Shown here: positions 16,395-23,552 of the stretch, one piece after another
Position numbering within the stretch: position 1 is the stretch's first letter
Layout of the letters: each line of letters opens with the position of its first letter
Assembly: GCA_052139695.1 (NCBI GenBank)
Contig: JBKQWF010000217.1
Coordinates: 1 to 64,000, forward strand
Direction of reading: 5' to 3'
Origin: PLGF01 sp052139695
Lineage (GTDB): Bacteria; Verrucomicrobiota; Verrucomicrobiia; Limisphaerales; Palsa-1400
DNA length: 64,000 nt
Made by a program: the position numbers and the translations under genes
The notes under the pieces: generated by a model
What the model was told of the DNA's origin: nothing
Database searches by the model: none
What the model saw: the letters and a program-made list of their open reading frames with translations, nothing else

Positions 16395-17408
16395 TCAAGC
16401 GTGACGGTCCACTTTCCACTCGTAGGCCAGCCGTTCATTCTTGATCCGTTCGCGTTTGGCGGCACAGTCAGGCTCAGTAGCGCGGATCTGAGCCAGAGCC
16501 GTGTCGAATTTTTTGAGGTTGGTCTCGACGATCGTCTTCTGGAGTGCGGGGGCATTGGGGCCAGCCTGTTTCAAGGCGCGCTGATAACAAACGAGCGCCG
16601 TGTCAAATCGACCTTTTCTCACATAAGCGTCCCCCAGGGTGGTCAGGACCTTCGTATTGTTTGGGCAATGGATGACCAGCATTTCGTACCGTTTGATGAG
16701 AGCGTCATCCTCGGAAAGTCCTGAAGTTTCACGCGGTCGTGGCATGGGCACGTCGGCGTTGCCATTCGGATCTTCTGATGGGAGGCTGGCTACAGGAACC
16801 GGGTGCGCGGAGAGGCGCTTGAGCGCGCGTGCGACGCTGTGGTCTCCGGGGTTTTCTTTCAGAAGCCGGCCATAGACGGCCGCCGCTGTGGAAGCATCGC
16901 CGCATTTTGCGGACGCCTCCGCATACTCCAGCGCCGTGGCATGGTTAAACGGCCGGAGATGCGCCACCGTGTTCAACGAGAGCACGGCAATTTGCGGCAA
17001 ATTCGCCGCCAGGGCGGCCCTCGCCACCAGCTTGTGGGCAATGACATTGAAAGGATCCTCAAGCAAAGCGCGTTCGGCAAAGGAAAGGGCTTTCAAAGGC
17101 CGCAGACGAACCCAAATCTCGGCCTTATGCAGCCAGAGAAGAGCCCGCCATTTTTGCAGGAGTTTCTTAACTGCGCCCCGGCGATCTTGCGCGGCCGTGA
17201 TGGCGGCGCGGCGTAATGCCTGGCGACAGGGGATAAAGCCGGGAGCTTCCTCGCACGCTTTAAGAAGCGACCGTACGGCTGTTTCCGCCTCATGACGTTC
17301 CAAAGCCGCCAGGCCCGCTTCATATTCGGCGCGGCACGCCAAGGGCGGCTGGCCCGCCGCTATGTTCAGCTCGGCGACCTCGGTCAGGACTGTTTGTCCG
17401 TTGTCCAT
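16395..17408 (-). CDS. TPR-repeat protein
   Basis: This 337-residue protein is helical throughout, with TPR-like units at about 25-60 (EYEAGLAALERHEAETAV), 100-200 (ALSFAERALLEDPFNVIAHK; AVYGRLLKENPGDHSV) and 240-290 (LGDAYVRKGRFDTALVCYQR). A low-complexity Pro/Asp linker lies at about 200-225. No signal peptide is seen, so it is probably cytoplasmic. TPRs serve as protein-binding scaffolds. It is the first gene of a minus-strand run with very short spacers, suggesting it is made together with the AhpD-like protein, the barrel stub and acetate kinase. Its partner is unknown. Confidence 0.7.
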   Translation of the reverse strand: MDNGQTVLTEVAELNIAAGQPPLACRAEYEAGLAALERHEAETAVRSLLKACEEAPGFIPCRQALRRAAITAAQDRRGAVKKLLQKWRALLWLHKAEIWVRLRPLKALSFAERALLEDPFNVIAHKLVARAALAANLPQIAVLSLNTVAHLRPFNHATALEYAEASAKCGDASTAAAVYGRLLKENPGDHSVARALKRLSAHPVPVASLPSEDPNGNADVPMPRPRETSGLSEDDALIKRYEMLVIHCPNNTKVLTTLGDAYVRKGRFDTALVCYQRALKQAGPNAPALQKTIVETNLKKFDTALAQIRATEPDCAAKRERIKNERLAYEWKVDRHA

Positions 17409-17495
17409 ACCTCATGACGCATCAATTGCTGTGCCAACTTCCGGCACGAAGCATCAGCAGAGCTAAACGACGGTTGGCGACGAGATTTCGCAATA

Positions 17496-17517
17496 AAGTT
17501 GCGGGTTGCCGCAACTT
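17496..17517. repeat. Perfect 9-bp hairpin in the 17409-17636 gap
   Basis: AAGTTGCGG, loop GTTG, CCGCAACTT. It lies between the divergent TPR and UspA genes, so a terminator role is unlikely; it may be an operator or a leader-RNA hairpin for either transcript. Nothing else was recognised in this gap. Confidence 0.4.
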
Positions 17518-17636
17518 GGTCTCTCGGAGTGGGCCTCGACGGCGCCGCGTACCGACAACTTGCCTTGGGCCCGACCCCATAACTTGCTGCTGCGGCCGTA
17601 TGGCATGGCTCATGCGTGGGTATCGAACGGATACTT

Positions 17637-18128
17637 ATGAGTACCGCGTCTCTTCTCGAACCAGTCAATGACCCGATCGCTCCCCAGGAGGAGCCGTTCC
17701 ACTTTAAAACGATTCTCGTGCCGGTTGACTTCTCGCCATCCGACCAGTGCGCCTTTCGGCATGCGTCCGAATTAGCCAGGGGAGTCGCCGGGCAATTGGT
17801 GCTCCTGAAGATCGTGGAAGTCCCGCCAGCCTATTCATTTTACACGCCGTCTGACCTGGATGAACTGGCCGCCCAGGCGCAACACAAGTTGGACGAGATG
17901 TGCGCCGCGAACGCGGATTATCCGGCAGAGGTCCGCACGGTCGTTCGCATAGCGGTGGACTCAGTTTGCGAGGAAATCATCCACTCCGCGAAGGATGTCA
18001 AAGCGGACCTCATCGTTCTTTCGGGGCACGACGAGACCATGCTCCACCGGATTGTTTCCGGCAACACGGTCAATAAGCTGGCTTGTCATTCTCCTTGCCC
18101 CGTGCTCGTGGTGCCCTGCCATCGATGA
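17637..18128 (+). CDS. Universal stress protein (UspA family)
   Basis: This 163-residue protein contains one Usp domain: the first strand FKTILVPVDFSPSD, a helix with AFRHASELARG, a DLIVLSGHDE strand and the terminal SPCPVLVVPC strand. The nucleotide-binding Gly pattern before the last helix (SGHDETMLHRIVSGNTVN) has lost one of its glycines, so ATP binding is uncertain. The first 25 residues are an extra acidic leader. The ATG at 17637 is chosen over GTG at 17616 because it is nearer the domain. It begins a plus-strand run of five closely packed genes. Usp proteins respond to starvation or redox stress; the specific trigger is not visible. Confidence 0.85.
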   Translation: MSTASLLEPVNDPIAPQEEPFHFKTILVPVDFSPSDQCAFRHASELARGVAGQLVLLKIVEVPPAYSFYTPSDLDELAAQAQHKLDEMCAANADYPAEVRTVVRIAVDSVCEEIIHSAKDVKADLIVLSGHDETMLHRIVSGNTVNKLACHSPCPVLVVPCHR

Positions 18129-18226
18129 ACCTGGCCAAAGTCCTGGCCAATCGAGGGATCAAGGATGTCGTTCGCACAATTCAGTTGCGCAAAGGCGCGG
18201 GGTTTGGCTTTATCTTCGCCAAGTGA
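18125..18226 (+). CDS. Possible 33-residue small protein
   Basis: An ATG overlaps the UspA stop (ATGA), and the frame ends 4 bases before the acylphosphatase start. It encodes a basic peptide with an Arg/Lys-rich middle (KDVVRTIQLRKGAGFGF). The exact fit between two coding genes and the coupled start favour translation, but no homolog is recognised, and it could simply be leftover sequence. Confidence 0.3.
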   Translation: MNLAKVLANRGIKDVVRTIQLRKGAGFGFIFAK

Positions 18227-18230
18227 AAGG

Positions 18231-18509
18231 ATGAAACGGCACAAAGTGATGAATTTGTATGCAGGGCATGTGCAGGGTGTCGGGTTCCGCTACGCGGTCA
18301 AAACCATAACCCATGGATTTGAAGTCACGGGCACAGTGCGCAATTTAGCCGATGGCCGAGTGGAGTTGGTCGCGGAAGGCGCACGAGAAGAACTTGCCGC
18401 CTTTCTCCAGGCGATCCGGGATTCGGACGTGGGCCGCTTCATCCGCCAGGAGCAAACGGATTGGTCCGAGGCGAAAAATGAATTTCACGGTTTTGAGATT
18501 ACGGGTTAG
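18231..18509 (+). CDS. acyP: Acylphosphatase
   Basis: This 92-residue protein hydrolyses the carboxyl-phosphate bond of acyl phosphates (EC 3.6.1.7). The signature HVQGVGFRYAV carries the catalytic Arg, and TGTVRNLADGRVEL carries the catalytic Asn. The length is normal for the family. The ATG at 18231 follows GAAAGG; the longer frame from 18165 is not needed. It sits in a run with UspA upstream and a phosphoesterase 14 bases downstream. An acetate-kinase-family gene lies a few kilobases away, so both could act on acyl phosphates, but they are on opposite strands and no link is shown. Confidence 0.92.
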   Translation: MKRHKVMNLYAGHVQGVGFRYAVKTITHGFEVTGTVRNLADGRVELVAEGAREELAAFLQAIRDSDVGRFIRQEQTDWSEAKNEFHGFEITG

Positions 18510-18523
18510 ATTGAGTTCGTAAG

Positions 18524-19246
18524 ATGAAGTACGCGATTATTGCTGATATCCACGCAAACCTGGAGGCTTTTCAAGTTGTACTCGACGATATTGAAAAACA
18601 GAAATGCACCCACGTGGCTTGCTTGGGAGACGTCGTTGGCTACAACGCCAATCCCAAGGAGTGCCTCGATACGGTGCGGTCCATGAACATTCCCTGCGTC
18701 AAGGGCAACCACGATGAATACTGTTCTTCCGACGATGCCCTTGAAGGCTTCAACCCGCACGCGGCCGAAGCGGTCAATTGGACGCGCAAGCAGTTGAGTG
18801 CGGAAGATAAGAAGTGGCTGGCGGACTTGAAGTATGTCCGGATGGTCTCCAGTTTCACCATTGTTCACGCGACGCTGGACGGTCCCCAACGCTGGGGTTA
18901 CGTTTTTGAAAAGCTCGCCGCCGCGGCCAGCTTCACCTACCAAAACACCGCCGTTTGTTTCTTCGGTCATACCCACGTGCCGGTGGCCTTTATCCGCGAC
19001 AATATGGTTCGGGGCGGGACTTATTCCAAATTCAAGGTCGAGGCGGGCCGCAAGTACTTTGTCAATGTGGGTTCCATTGGCCAGCCGCGCGACGGCAATC
19101 CCAAGGCGGCCTATGTGGTTTATGACATGGATGAAGGTTATATAGAGTTGCGCCGGCTGGATTACGACATCCCGGGGGCGCAGAAAAAGATCATTGACGC
19201 CGGTTTGCCCCCGCGCCTGGCTGAGCGCCTGGCGGTCGGGAAGTGA
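18524..19246 (+). CDS. Metallophosphoesterase (calcineurin-like)
   Basis: This 240-residue enzyme has the complete dinuclear metal motif set: ADIHANLEA (DxH), LGDVVGYNANP (GDxxG), KGNHDEYC (GNHD), VHATLD and FFGHTHVPVA (GHTH). It belongs to the bacterial YfcE/diadenosine-tetraphosphatase-like group of predicted phosphodiesterases; the family includes cyclic nucleotide and dinucleotide hydrolases. There is no signal peptide, so it is cytoplasmic. The ATG at 18524 is 14 bases after the acylphosphatase stop, and a glycosyltransferase follows after 12 bases. The substrate cannot be told from the sequence. Confidence 0.88.
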   Translation: MKYAIIADIHANLEAFQVVLDDIEKQKCTHVACLGDVVGYNANPKECLDTVRSMNIPCVKGNHDEYCSSDDALEGFNPHAAEAVNWTRKQLSAEDKKWLADLKYVRMVSSFTIVHATLDGPQRWGYVFEKLAAAASFTYQNTAVCFFGHTHVPVAFIRDNMVRGGTYSKFKVEAGRKYFVNVGSIGQPRDGNPKAAYVVYDMDEGYIELRRLDYDIPGAQKKIIDAGLPPRLAERLAVGK

Positions 19247-19258
19247 TTTGGCCGGCTG

Positions 19259-20317
19259 TTGAAAATTCTCATTCTCAAGCCGAGTTCCTTGGGCGATGTG
19301 ATCCATGCGTTGCCCGTCTTGCGGCTTTTGAAAAAGCACCAGCCCGAAAGCCGTATTTATTGGTGGCTGGATGTGAATCTGGCGCCGCTCCTGGAGAAAG
19401 ACCCCGACATTTCCGGCCTGTTCCGCTTTCAGCGCCGCCGCTGGGCCGCGCCTCATCGCTGGCCGGAATTGGCCGCCAGCGTGCGTGCGATGCGCCGGGA
19501 ACGGTTTGACCTGGCGATTGATCTCCAAGGCTTGGCCCGCAGCGGCATGTTCGGCTGGCTGGCCAATGCCGGACTGACGGTCGGCCTGGATAACCCGCGC
19601 GAAGGCGAGCGCGAAGGCGCCCGGGCCATGTATGATCTGACACCTCCGCGGGCTTTGCCGGGAACACATGCCGTCGATCGTTACATGGCGGTTTTGCCGG
19701 TGTTGGGAGTGCCCCTGGATTGGAATTTTGAATGGCTTCCCGTTCGCCATGAAGCGGCGCAAAGCATCGAACAAAAATGGTCGCCCCAAGCCGGCGGCGC
19801 GCGCTGGGTGGTGCTGCTGCCGGGCGGACGATGGAACAACAAGCGCTGGCCGGCGCCTAATTTTGTCACTGTCGTTAAGGGGCTGGAGGAGATCTCAGAC
19901 CTTCGCTTTGTCATCCTAGGGAGCAAAGACGAACGGGCCCTGGGTGAAACGATCGCCGCCGCGGCGCCTCGCCGGGCTTTGAATCTCAGCGGAGCGACGA
20001 CCCTGGATGAAATGATCGAATGGATTCGGCTGAGCGCACTGACCATCACCAACGACACTGGCCCAATGCACGCGGCCGCCGCGATGAATCGTCCGGTCCT
20101 GGCGCTTTTTGGGCCGACCAATCTCTGGAACACCGGCCCTTATCGTCAATTAGCCAATGTCTTGCAGGAAACCCGCCTGCCTTGTGTTCCCTGCCAAAAA
20201 AGCCGCTGCGCCTATGACGAGCCGCTGGCCTGCTTGCATAGGATTACTCCGAAGGCTGTCCTGGAAAGAGCCCGCCAAATGTTGCTGGCCGGTAAGAGGC
20301 CCTTGGAAACGACCTAA
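19259..20317 (+). CDS. Glycosyltransferase family 9 (heptosyltransferase-like)
   Basis: The TTG at 19259 directly opens the first Rossmann strand (KILILKPSSLGDVIHALPVL), a hallmark of the GT9 family that adds heptose to the lipopolysaccharide core. The nucleotide-sugar site shows LLPGGRWNNKRWP and the acceptor/donor block TNDTGPMHAAAAMNRPVLALFGPTN. At 352 residues it has the usual length of WaaC/WaaF-type enzymes. The C-terminus has a Cys-rich stretch (LPCVPCQKSRC), also common in this family. A Kdo hydroxylase follows, reinforcing an LPS inner-core role. The exact sugar and linkage are not determined. Confidence 0.88.
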   Translation: MKILILKPSSLGDVIHALPVLRLLKKHQPESRIYWWLDVNLAPLLEKDPDISGLFRFQRRRWAAPHRWPELAASVRAMRRERFDLAIDLQGLARSGMFGWLANAGLTVGLDNPREGEREGARAMYDLTPPRALPGTHAVDRYMAVLPVLGVPLDWNFEWLPVRHEAAQSIEQKWSPQAGGARWVVLLPGGRWNNKRWPAPNFVTVVKGLEEISDLRFVILGSKDERALGETIAAAAPRRALNLSGATTLDEMIEWIRLSALTITNDTGPMHAAAAMNRPVLALFGPTNLWNTGPYRQLANVLQETRLPCVPCQKSRCAYDEPLACLHRITPKAVLERARQMLLAGKRPLETT

Positions 20318-20348
20318 GCCGTTTATGTGGAACTCCACATAAACGGCT
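20317..20348 (+). terminator. Perfect hairpin after the GT9 gene
   Basis: A 15-bp perfect inverted repeat (AGCCGTTTATGTGGA, loop AC, then its complement) begins on the last base of the stop codon. No U-tract follows, so it may act as an mRNA 3'-end stabiliser or a weak terminator. The remainder of the gap to 20521 shows no gene. Confidence 0.5.
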
Positions 20349-20521
20349 AAGAGCGGCTTCGGTCATGATTGTCACATAATGTCGCATGTTAGGCCGGGAG
20401 GGCGGAGCGCTGCGACGCCCTGTTATGAAGGGGCTCGCGGCGCTCACCCCTCCCGATACTCTTGCGCTTGACTTGCTTGCGACGGTGCGAGAATCTTCGC
20501 CCAGCCGGTCAGGCAAGATCC

Positions 20522-21511
20522 ATGACGAATACCGATAACGATTCCGCTGAAGCCGTTCCTGTCGGCCCCTTGGAGCCGCGGGTCTTGGTGCAGGTCGATG
20601 ATTACCAGTACGATACGGGCTGGGGTTCACCCGGCAATACCCAGGAGCGAGCCCGGCAATGTTGCCAGCGGTTGGAGGAGGGGCGTATTTTATTTTTTGA
20701 TCGCCTTCCCTTTGTTTTTTCCGAAGAAGACCGCGAGTTCTTGTTGTCCCAGCGTCAAAGCGGCTCACGTTTGCATAAAAATATTTCCTACCGTCCGCTG
20801 CAAAATGTCCTGCGCGGCGGCGGAGGTTCCGCCGAAGAGAACGGGCGGCTGCTCGAGATTATGGGGCGTTTTTCAAAGGAAGTTACGCGTTTCCTGGCAC
20901 GCCTGCTGGAGCCTTATGCTGAACATTGGACGCTGGATTATGCGAGTTTTCGTCCGGAAGAGGAGGCTGGGCGCAAATTGCCCCTCCACAAGCGCAACGA
21001 TCTGCTGCACTTCGATGCCTTTCCGACCCGTCCGATGAACGGCCATCGCATTCTGCGCTGTTTTACGAACATTAACCCTTCGGCTTCCCGGATTTGGAAT
21101 ACCACGGAGGGTTTTTCGACCCTGGCAACGCGCTACGCGGAAACGGCCGGGCTATCGCGTTTCGCGGCGGAAGGCAGCCGGCGCTCCAACCCGTTGGTGC
21201 GCCGAATCAAGAAAGCCTTGGGACTGAAGGCAGTCGATCATTCGGCTTATGACCGCTTCATGTTGCGGTTCCACGATTTTCTCAAGGAGCAAAGTGACTT
21301 TCAGGAGAAGTGCCGGAAAGTTCGATTGGAGTTTCCGCCCGGCTCGACGTGGATTTGCTACACCGATTCGGTGCCCCATGCCGTTTTGTCCGGCCAATAC
21401 GCGCTCGAGCAAACATTCATCATTCCAATGCCGGCCATGGTGATGCCGGAAATGGCGCCGATCAGCCTGCTGGAAAAAATGGCGGGAGCGTCACTCAGTT
21501 ATCGGGTTTGA
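20522..21511 (+). CDS. kdoO: Kdo hydroxylase (Fe(II)/2-oxoglutarate dioxygenase)
   Basis: This 329-residue protein matches KdoO, which hydroxylates the 3-deoxy-D-manno-octulosonic acid of LPS using Fe(II), 2-oxoglutarate and O2. Recognised blocks are GRILFFDRLPF, the SGSRLHKNISYRP segment, the LPLHKRNDLLHFDAFPTRP block with the iron-binding His-x-Asp, LRCFTNINP, and the distal His in VPHAVLSGQYALEQTF. The ATG at 20522 is chosen over the upstream frame start at 20462 because similarity begins after it. It follows a GT9 gene, giving an LPS context. Hydroxylation of Kdo makes the linkage more acid-stable in known organisms; that effect here is assumed. Confidence 0.85.
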   Translation: MTNTDNDSAEAVPVGPLEPRVLVQVDDYQYDTGWGSPGNTQERARQCCQRLEEGRILFFDRLPFVFSEEDREFLLSQRQSGSRLHKNISYRPLQNVLRGGGGSAEENGRLLEIMGRFSKEVTRFLARLLEPYAEHWTLDYASFRPEEEAGRKLPLHKRNDLLHFDAFPTRPMNGHRILRCFTNINPSASRIWNTTEGFSTLATRYAETAGLSRFAAEGSRRSNPLVRRIKKALGLKAVDHSAYDRFMLRFHDFLKEQSDFQEKCRKVRLEFPPGSTWICYTDSVPHAVLSGQYALEQTFIIPMPAMVMPEMAPISLLEKMAGASLSYRV

Positions 21512-21552
21512 ACTGCCTCTCGGGCGCGAATCAAGCTGTCGATCAACCGGAG

Positions 21553-21622
21553 CGGCGCGCAACGGAGTGCGCGCCCTACCGTTGGCGCCCTGGGTAGGGC
21601 GAGCACTCCGTGCGCGCCGCCG
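21553..21622. repeat. REP-like inverted repeat, GGTAGGGCG...CACTCCG type
   Basis: The left arm 21553-21580 is nearly the reverse complement of the right arm 21593-21622, separated by 12 bases, giving a long GC-rich hairpin. The core GGTAGGGCG-CACTCCG-GCCG recurs at 58255-58290. It lies between two plus-strand genes, where the gap 21512-21677 holds no other feature. Confidence 0.7.
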
Positions 21623-21677
21623 GGCCGCCGTTTTGTTTGTTCCTTGATTGCCGGGTCATTGCCGTTATACTGCGGCC

Positions 21678-22547
21678 ATGCTTCGACGCCTTCTTCTGCT
21701 GGGCCTGCTGGCCACCGTAGCCGCGACCTCTGTCCGCGCGCAAGTCAGCGGCGTGGCCGCGGAATTGGTCCTCGACCAGCACCAATACCTGCCGGATGAA
21801 GACTTGCAGTTGAAAGTGCGGATTACCAACCGTTCCGGCCAGCCGCTCACCCTGGGTCAAGACGATTCCTGGATCAGCTTTGAGATCGTCGGGGAAAAGA
21901 GTTATCTTGTTGCCAAGCTGGCTCCCATGCCGGTCGCTGGGGAGTTCACGCTGCTCTCTGGCCAGGTGGGGACACGCGCGCTCAATCCGACGCCTTATTT
22001 TGACTTCCGGCGTCCGGGCCATTATCGAATCGGTGCATCGGTCAGGCTGGAGCAGTGGGGGCAAACGATTGACTGCAAGCCCGTCGTTATTACGGTGGCG
22101 AACGGAGTGCCGCTGCCAAACCTCGCCAATTTGCAGGTAGGCCTGCCGCTGCCGCCAGGCGTGACGAACGCCCTGCCGGAAATACGCCATTTCAGCCTGC
22201 TTAAGGTTCCCTACCTGGACGAATTGAAACTTTACGTGCGGCTGACCGACGATCACGGCCACACCCTGCATGTGTTTCCGCTGGCCCGAATGCTCTCCTT
22301 TAGTGTTCCTGAAGCGCAAGTGGATCGGGCGAGCAATTTGCACGTGCTCCTCCAGACTGGCGCGCGGTCTTTCACTTATTCAGTCGTCAGCCCCGAGGGC
22401 CGCCTTTTGGTGCATCAGATGCATGATTACACCGAAACCCGGCCCACTCTTCGCATCACCGACGACGCGCAGATTTATGTTGCTGGCGGCGTTCGGCGGT
22501 TTGCGGCAGATGATATGCCCACCCCGGACTCAGCGAACAGCAGGTGA
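21678..22547 (+). CDS. Secreted protein of unknown function
   Basis: This 289-residue protein has a clear signal peptide (MLRRLLLLGLLATVAATSV, cleavage near VRAQ). The mature part begins with strands like an Ig-type or transglutaminase-associated domain (VLDQHQYLPDEDLQLKVRI followed by TNRSGQPLTLG), a pattern common in secreted macroglobulin-like proteins, and a later domain (about 170-265) with alternating strands. No catalytic motif is recognised. The ATG at 21678 is preferred over 21648 because it starts the signal peptide. The 3' end overlaps the convergent HAD gene by 18 bases. Confidence 0.6.
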   Translation: MLRRLLLLGLLATVAATSVRAQVSGVAAELVLDQHQYLPDEDLQLKVRITNRSGQPLTLGQDDSWISFEIVGEKSYLVAKLAPMPVAGEFTLLSGQVGTRALNPTPYFDFRRPGHYRIGASVRLEQWGQTIDCKPVVITVANGVPLPNLANLQVGLPLPPGVTNALPEIRHFSLLKVPYLDELKLYVRLTDDHGHTLHVFPLARMLSFSVPEAQVDRASNLHVLLQTGARSFTYSVVSPEGRLLVHQMHDYTETRPTLRITDDAQIYVAGGVRRFAADDMPTPDSANSR

Positions 22548-23114
22548 GGGTTTAACCCTCAAGTTTTCGACCGCTGGCGGCGCGTTTCTTGCCGCATGCA
22601 GGCGGGCAATCATCCGTGGGGCCTCGGCCACATTGGGCAACACCGCGTCGTGATGGCCTTTGCCAATCCAAGGGGAACTGATCAAGAGAGAGGTGCAGCC
22701 GGCGTTGTGGGCCGCTTCGGCATCCTGCCATTTATTGCCCAGGACATACGAATGCGCCAGGCTGATGTGCCATTTAAACGCTGCTTCCGTGATCAGACCC
22801 GGTTCAGGTTTCCGGCAAGGGCAAAAATCGTTGACGTCATGAGGGCAGACGCAAATGTCGTCCAGGCAAAAAATCTGCCTCAGCGCATCATGCATTCGGT
22901 CCAATTCGCGCCGGTCCAATTCGCCTCGGGAAAGTTTCGGCTGGTGGGTCGTGGCAATCAGCAGATAACCCATGGCCTTGGCCTGTCGCAGCGGTTCGAT
23001 GGAGTCCGTTTTGGGCGCCAATTCCGCGAGGGACGATGGGGAAACCGGCTTGTTTCCGACCATGCAGTCGTGGTTTAAAATCCCGTCTCTCTCGACGAAC
23101 AGGGCGACCTTCAT
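22530..23114 (-). CDS. HAD-IIIA, GmhB-like protein with altered catalytic residues
   Basis: The protein has the layout of D-glycero-D-manno-heptose-1,7-bisphosphate phosphatase GmhB: an N-terminal strand VALFVERDGILN, a TTHQP motif II, Cys-containing CPHDVNDFCPCRKPEPG (zinc loop and motif III Lys) and LGNKWQDAEAAHNAG (motif IV). However, the nucleophile Asp of DxD is Glu (residue 8, VERDG), and the first Asp of motif IV (GDxxxD) is Asn (GNKWQD). Phosphatase activity is therefore doubtful. The ATG at 23114 starts directly at the domain; the longer frame from 23162 adds unrelated residues. The LPS context (GT9, Kdo hydroxylase) fits a heptose-related role. Confidence 0.75.
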   Translation of the reverse strand: MKVALFVERDGILNHDCMVGNKPVSPSSLAELAPKTDSIEPLRQAKAMGYLLIATTHQPKLSRGELDRRELDRMHDALRQIFCLDDICVCPHDVNDFCPCRKPEPGLITEAAFKWHISLAHSYVLGNKWQDAEAAHNAGCTSLLISSPWIGKGHHDAVLPNVAEAPRMIARLHAARNAPPAVENLRVKPSPAVR

Positions 23115-23178
23115 AGACGGGAAGGTAGCACAGGCGACGGAAGCCGCAACTGAACCGCCCAATGGATGAGACTGCGGC

Positions 23179-23451
23179 TTAAGCCGCAGGTTTGACAGCG
23201 TTCAAACGAATACGGAGGCGGGATTTTGTGCGATTGGCCCGGGCGCGGTGGATGACGCCTTTCTTGGCGGCCTTATCCAGCGCGGAACTGAGCGCGGGCA
23301 GCGCCTTAAGAGCCTCCTCCTTTTTTCCCGCGGTCATCAGGGCGGCGTAATTGGATTCCAAGGTGTGCAGACGCGATTTGACGCTGTGGTTTTGCAAACG
23401 CTTGCGCGCGCTGTTCCGCATGCGTCGTTCGGCTGATTTAGTGTTCGGCAT
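23179..23451 (-). CDS. rpsT: 30S ribosomal protein S20
   Basis: This 90-residue basic protein starts MPNTKSAERRMRNSARKR, the characteristic S20 N-terminus, and continues with three long helices (KSRLHTLESNYAALM and ALDKAAKKGVIHRARANRTK). S20 binds the 5' domain of 16S rRNA during small-subunit assembly. The length is normal. It lies between the GmhB-like gene and cysS on the same strand, with about 100 bases to cysS. Confidence 0.97.
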   Translation of the reverse strand: MPNTKSAERRMRNSARKRLQNHSVKSRLHTLESNYAALMTAGKKEEALKALPALSSALDKAAKKGVIHRARANRTKSRLRIRLNAVKPAA

Positions 23452-23552
23452 ATTTAATTTAAACGCTCAGTCTTTCAGGAGCGGCTACGATAGCGGATGC
23501 GGAAGCTTTGTCAACGACCGGGTTTTGGCGTTTCTATTCCGACACTGGATTT

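Noticed and set aside
18506..19789. 427-codon frame antisense to the phosphoesterase and GT9 genes
   Set aside because: It spans two genes with unmistakable motifs on the other strand and shows no family similarity.
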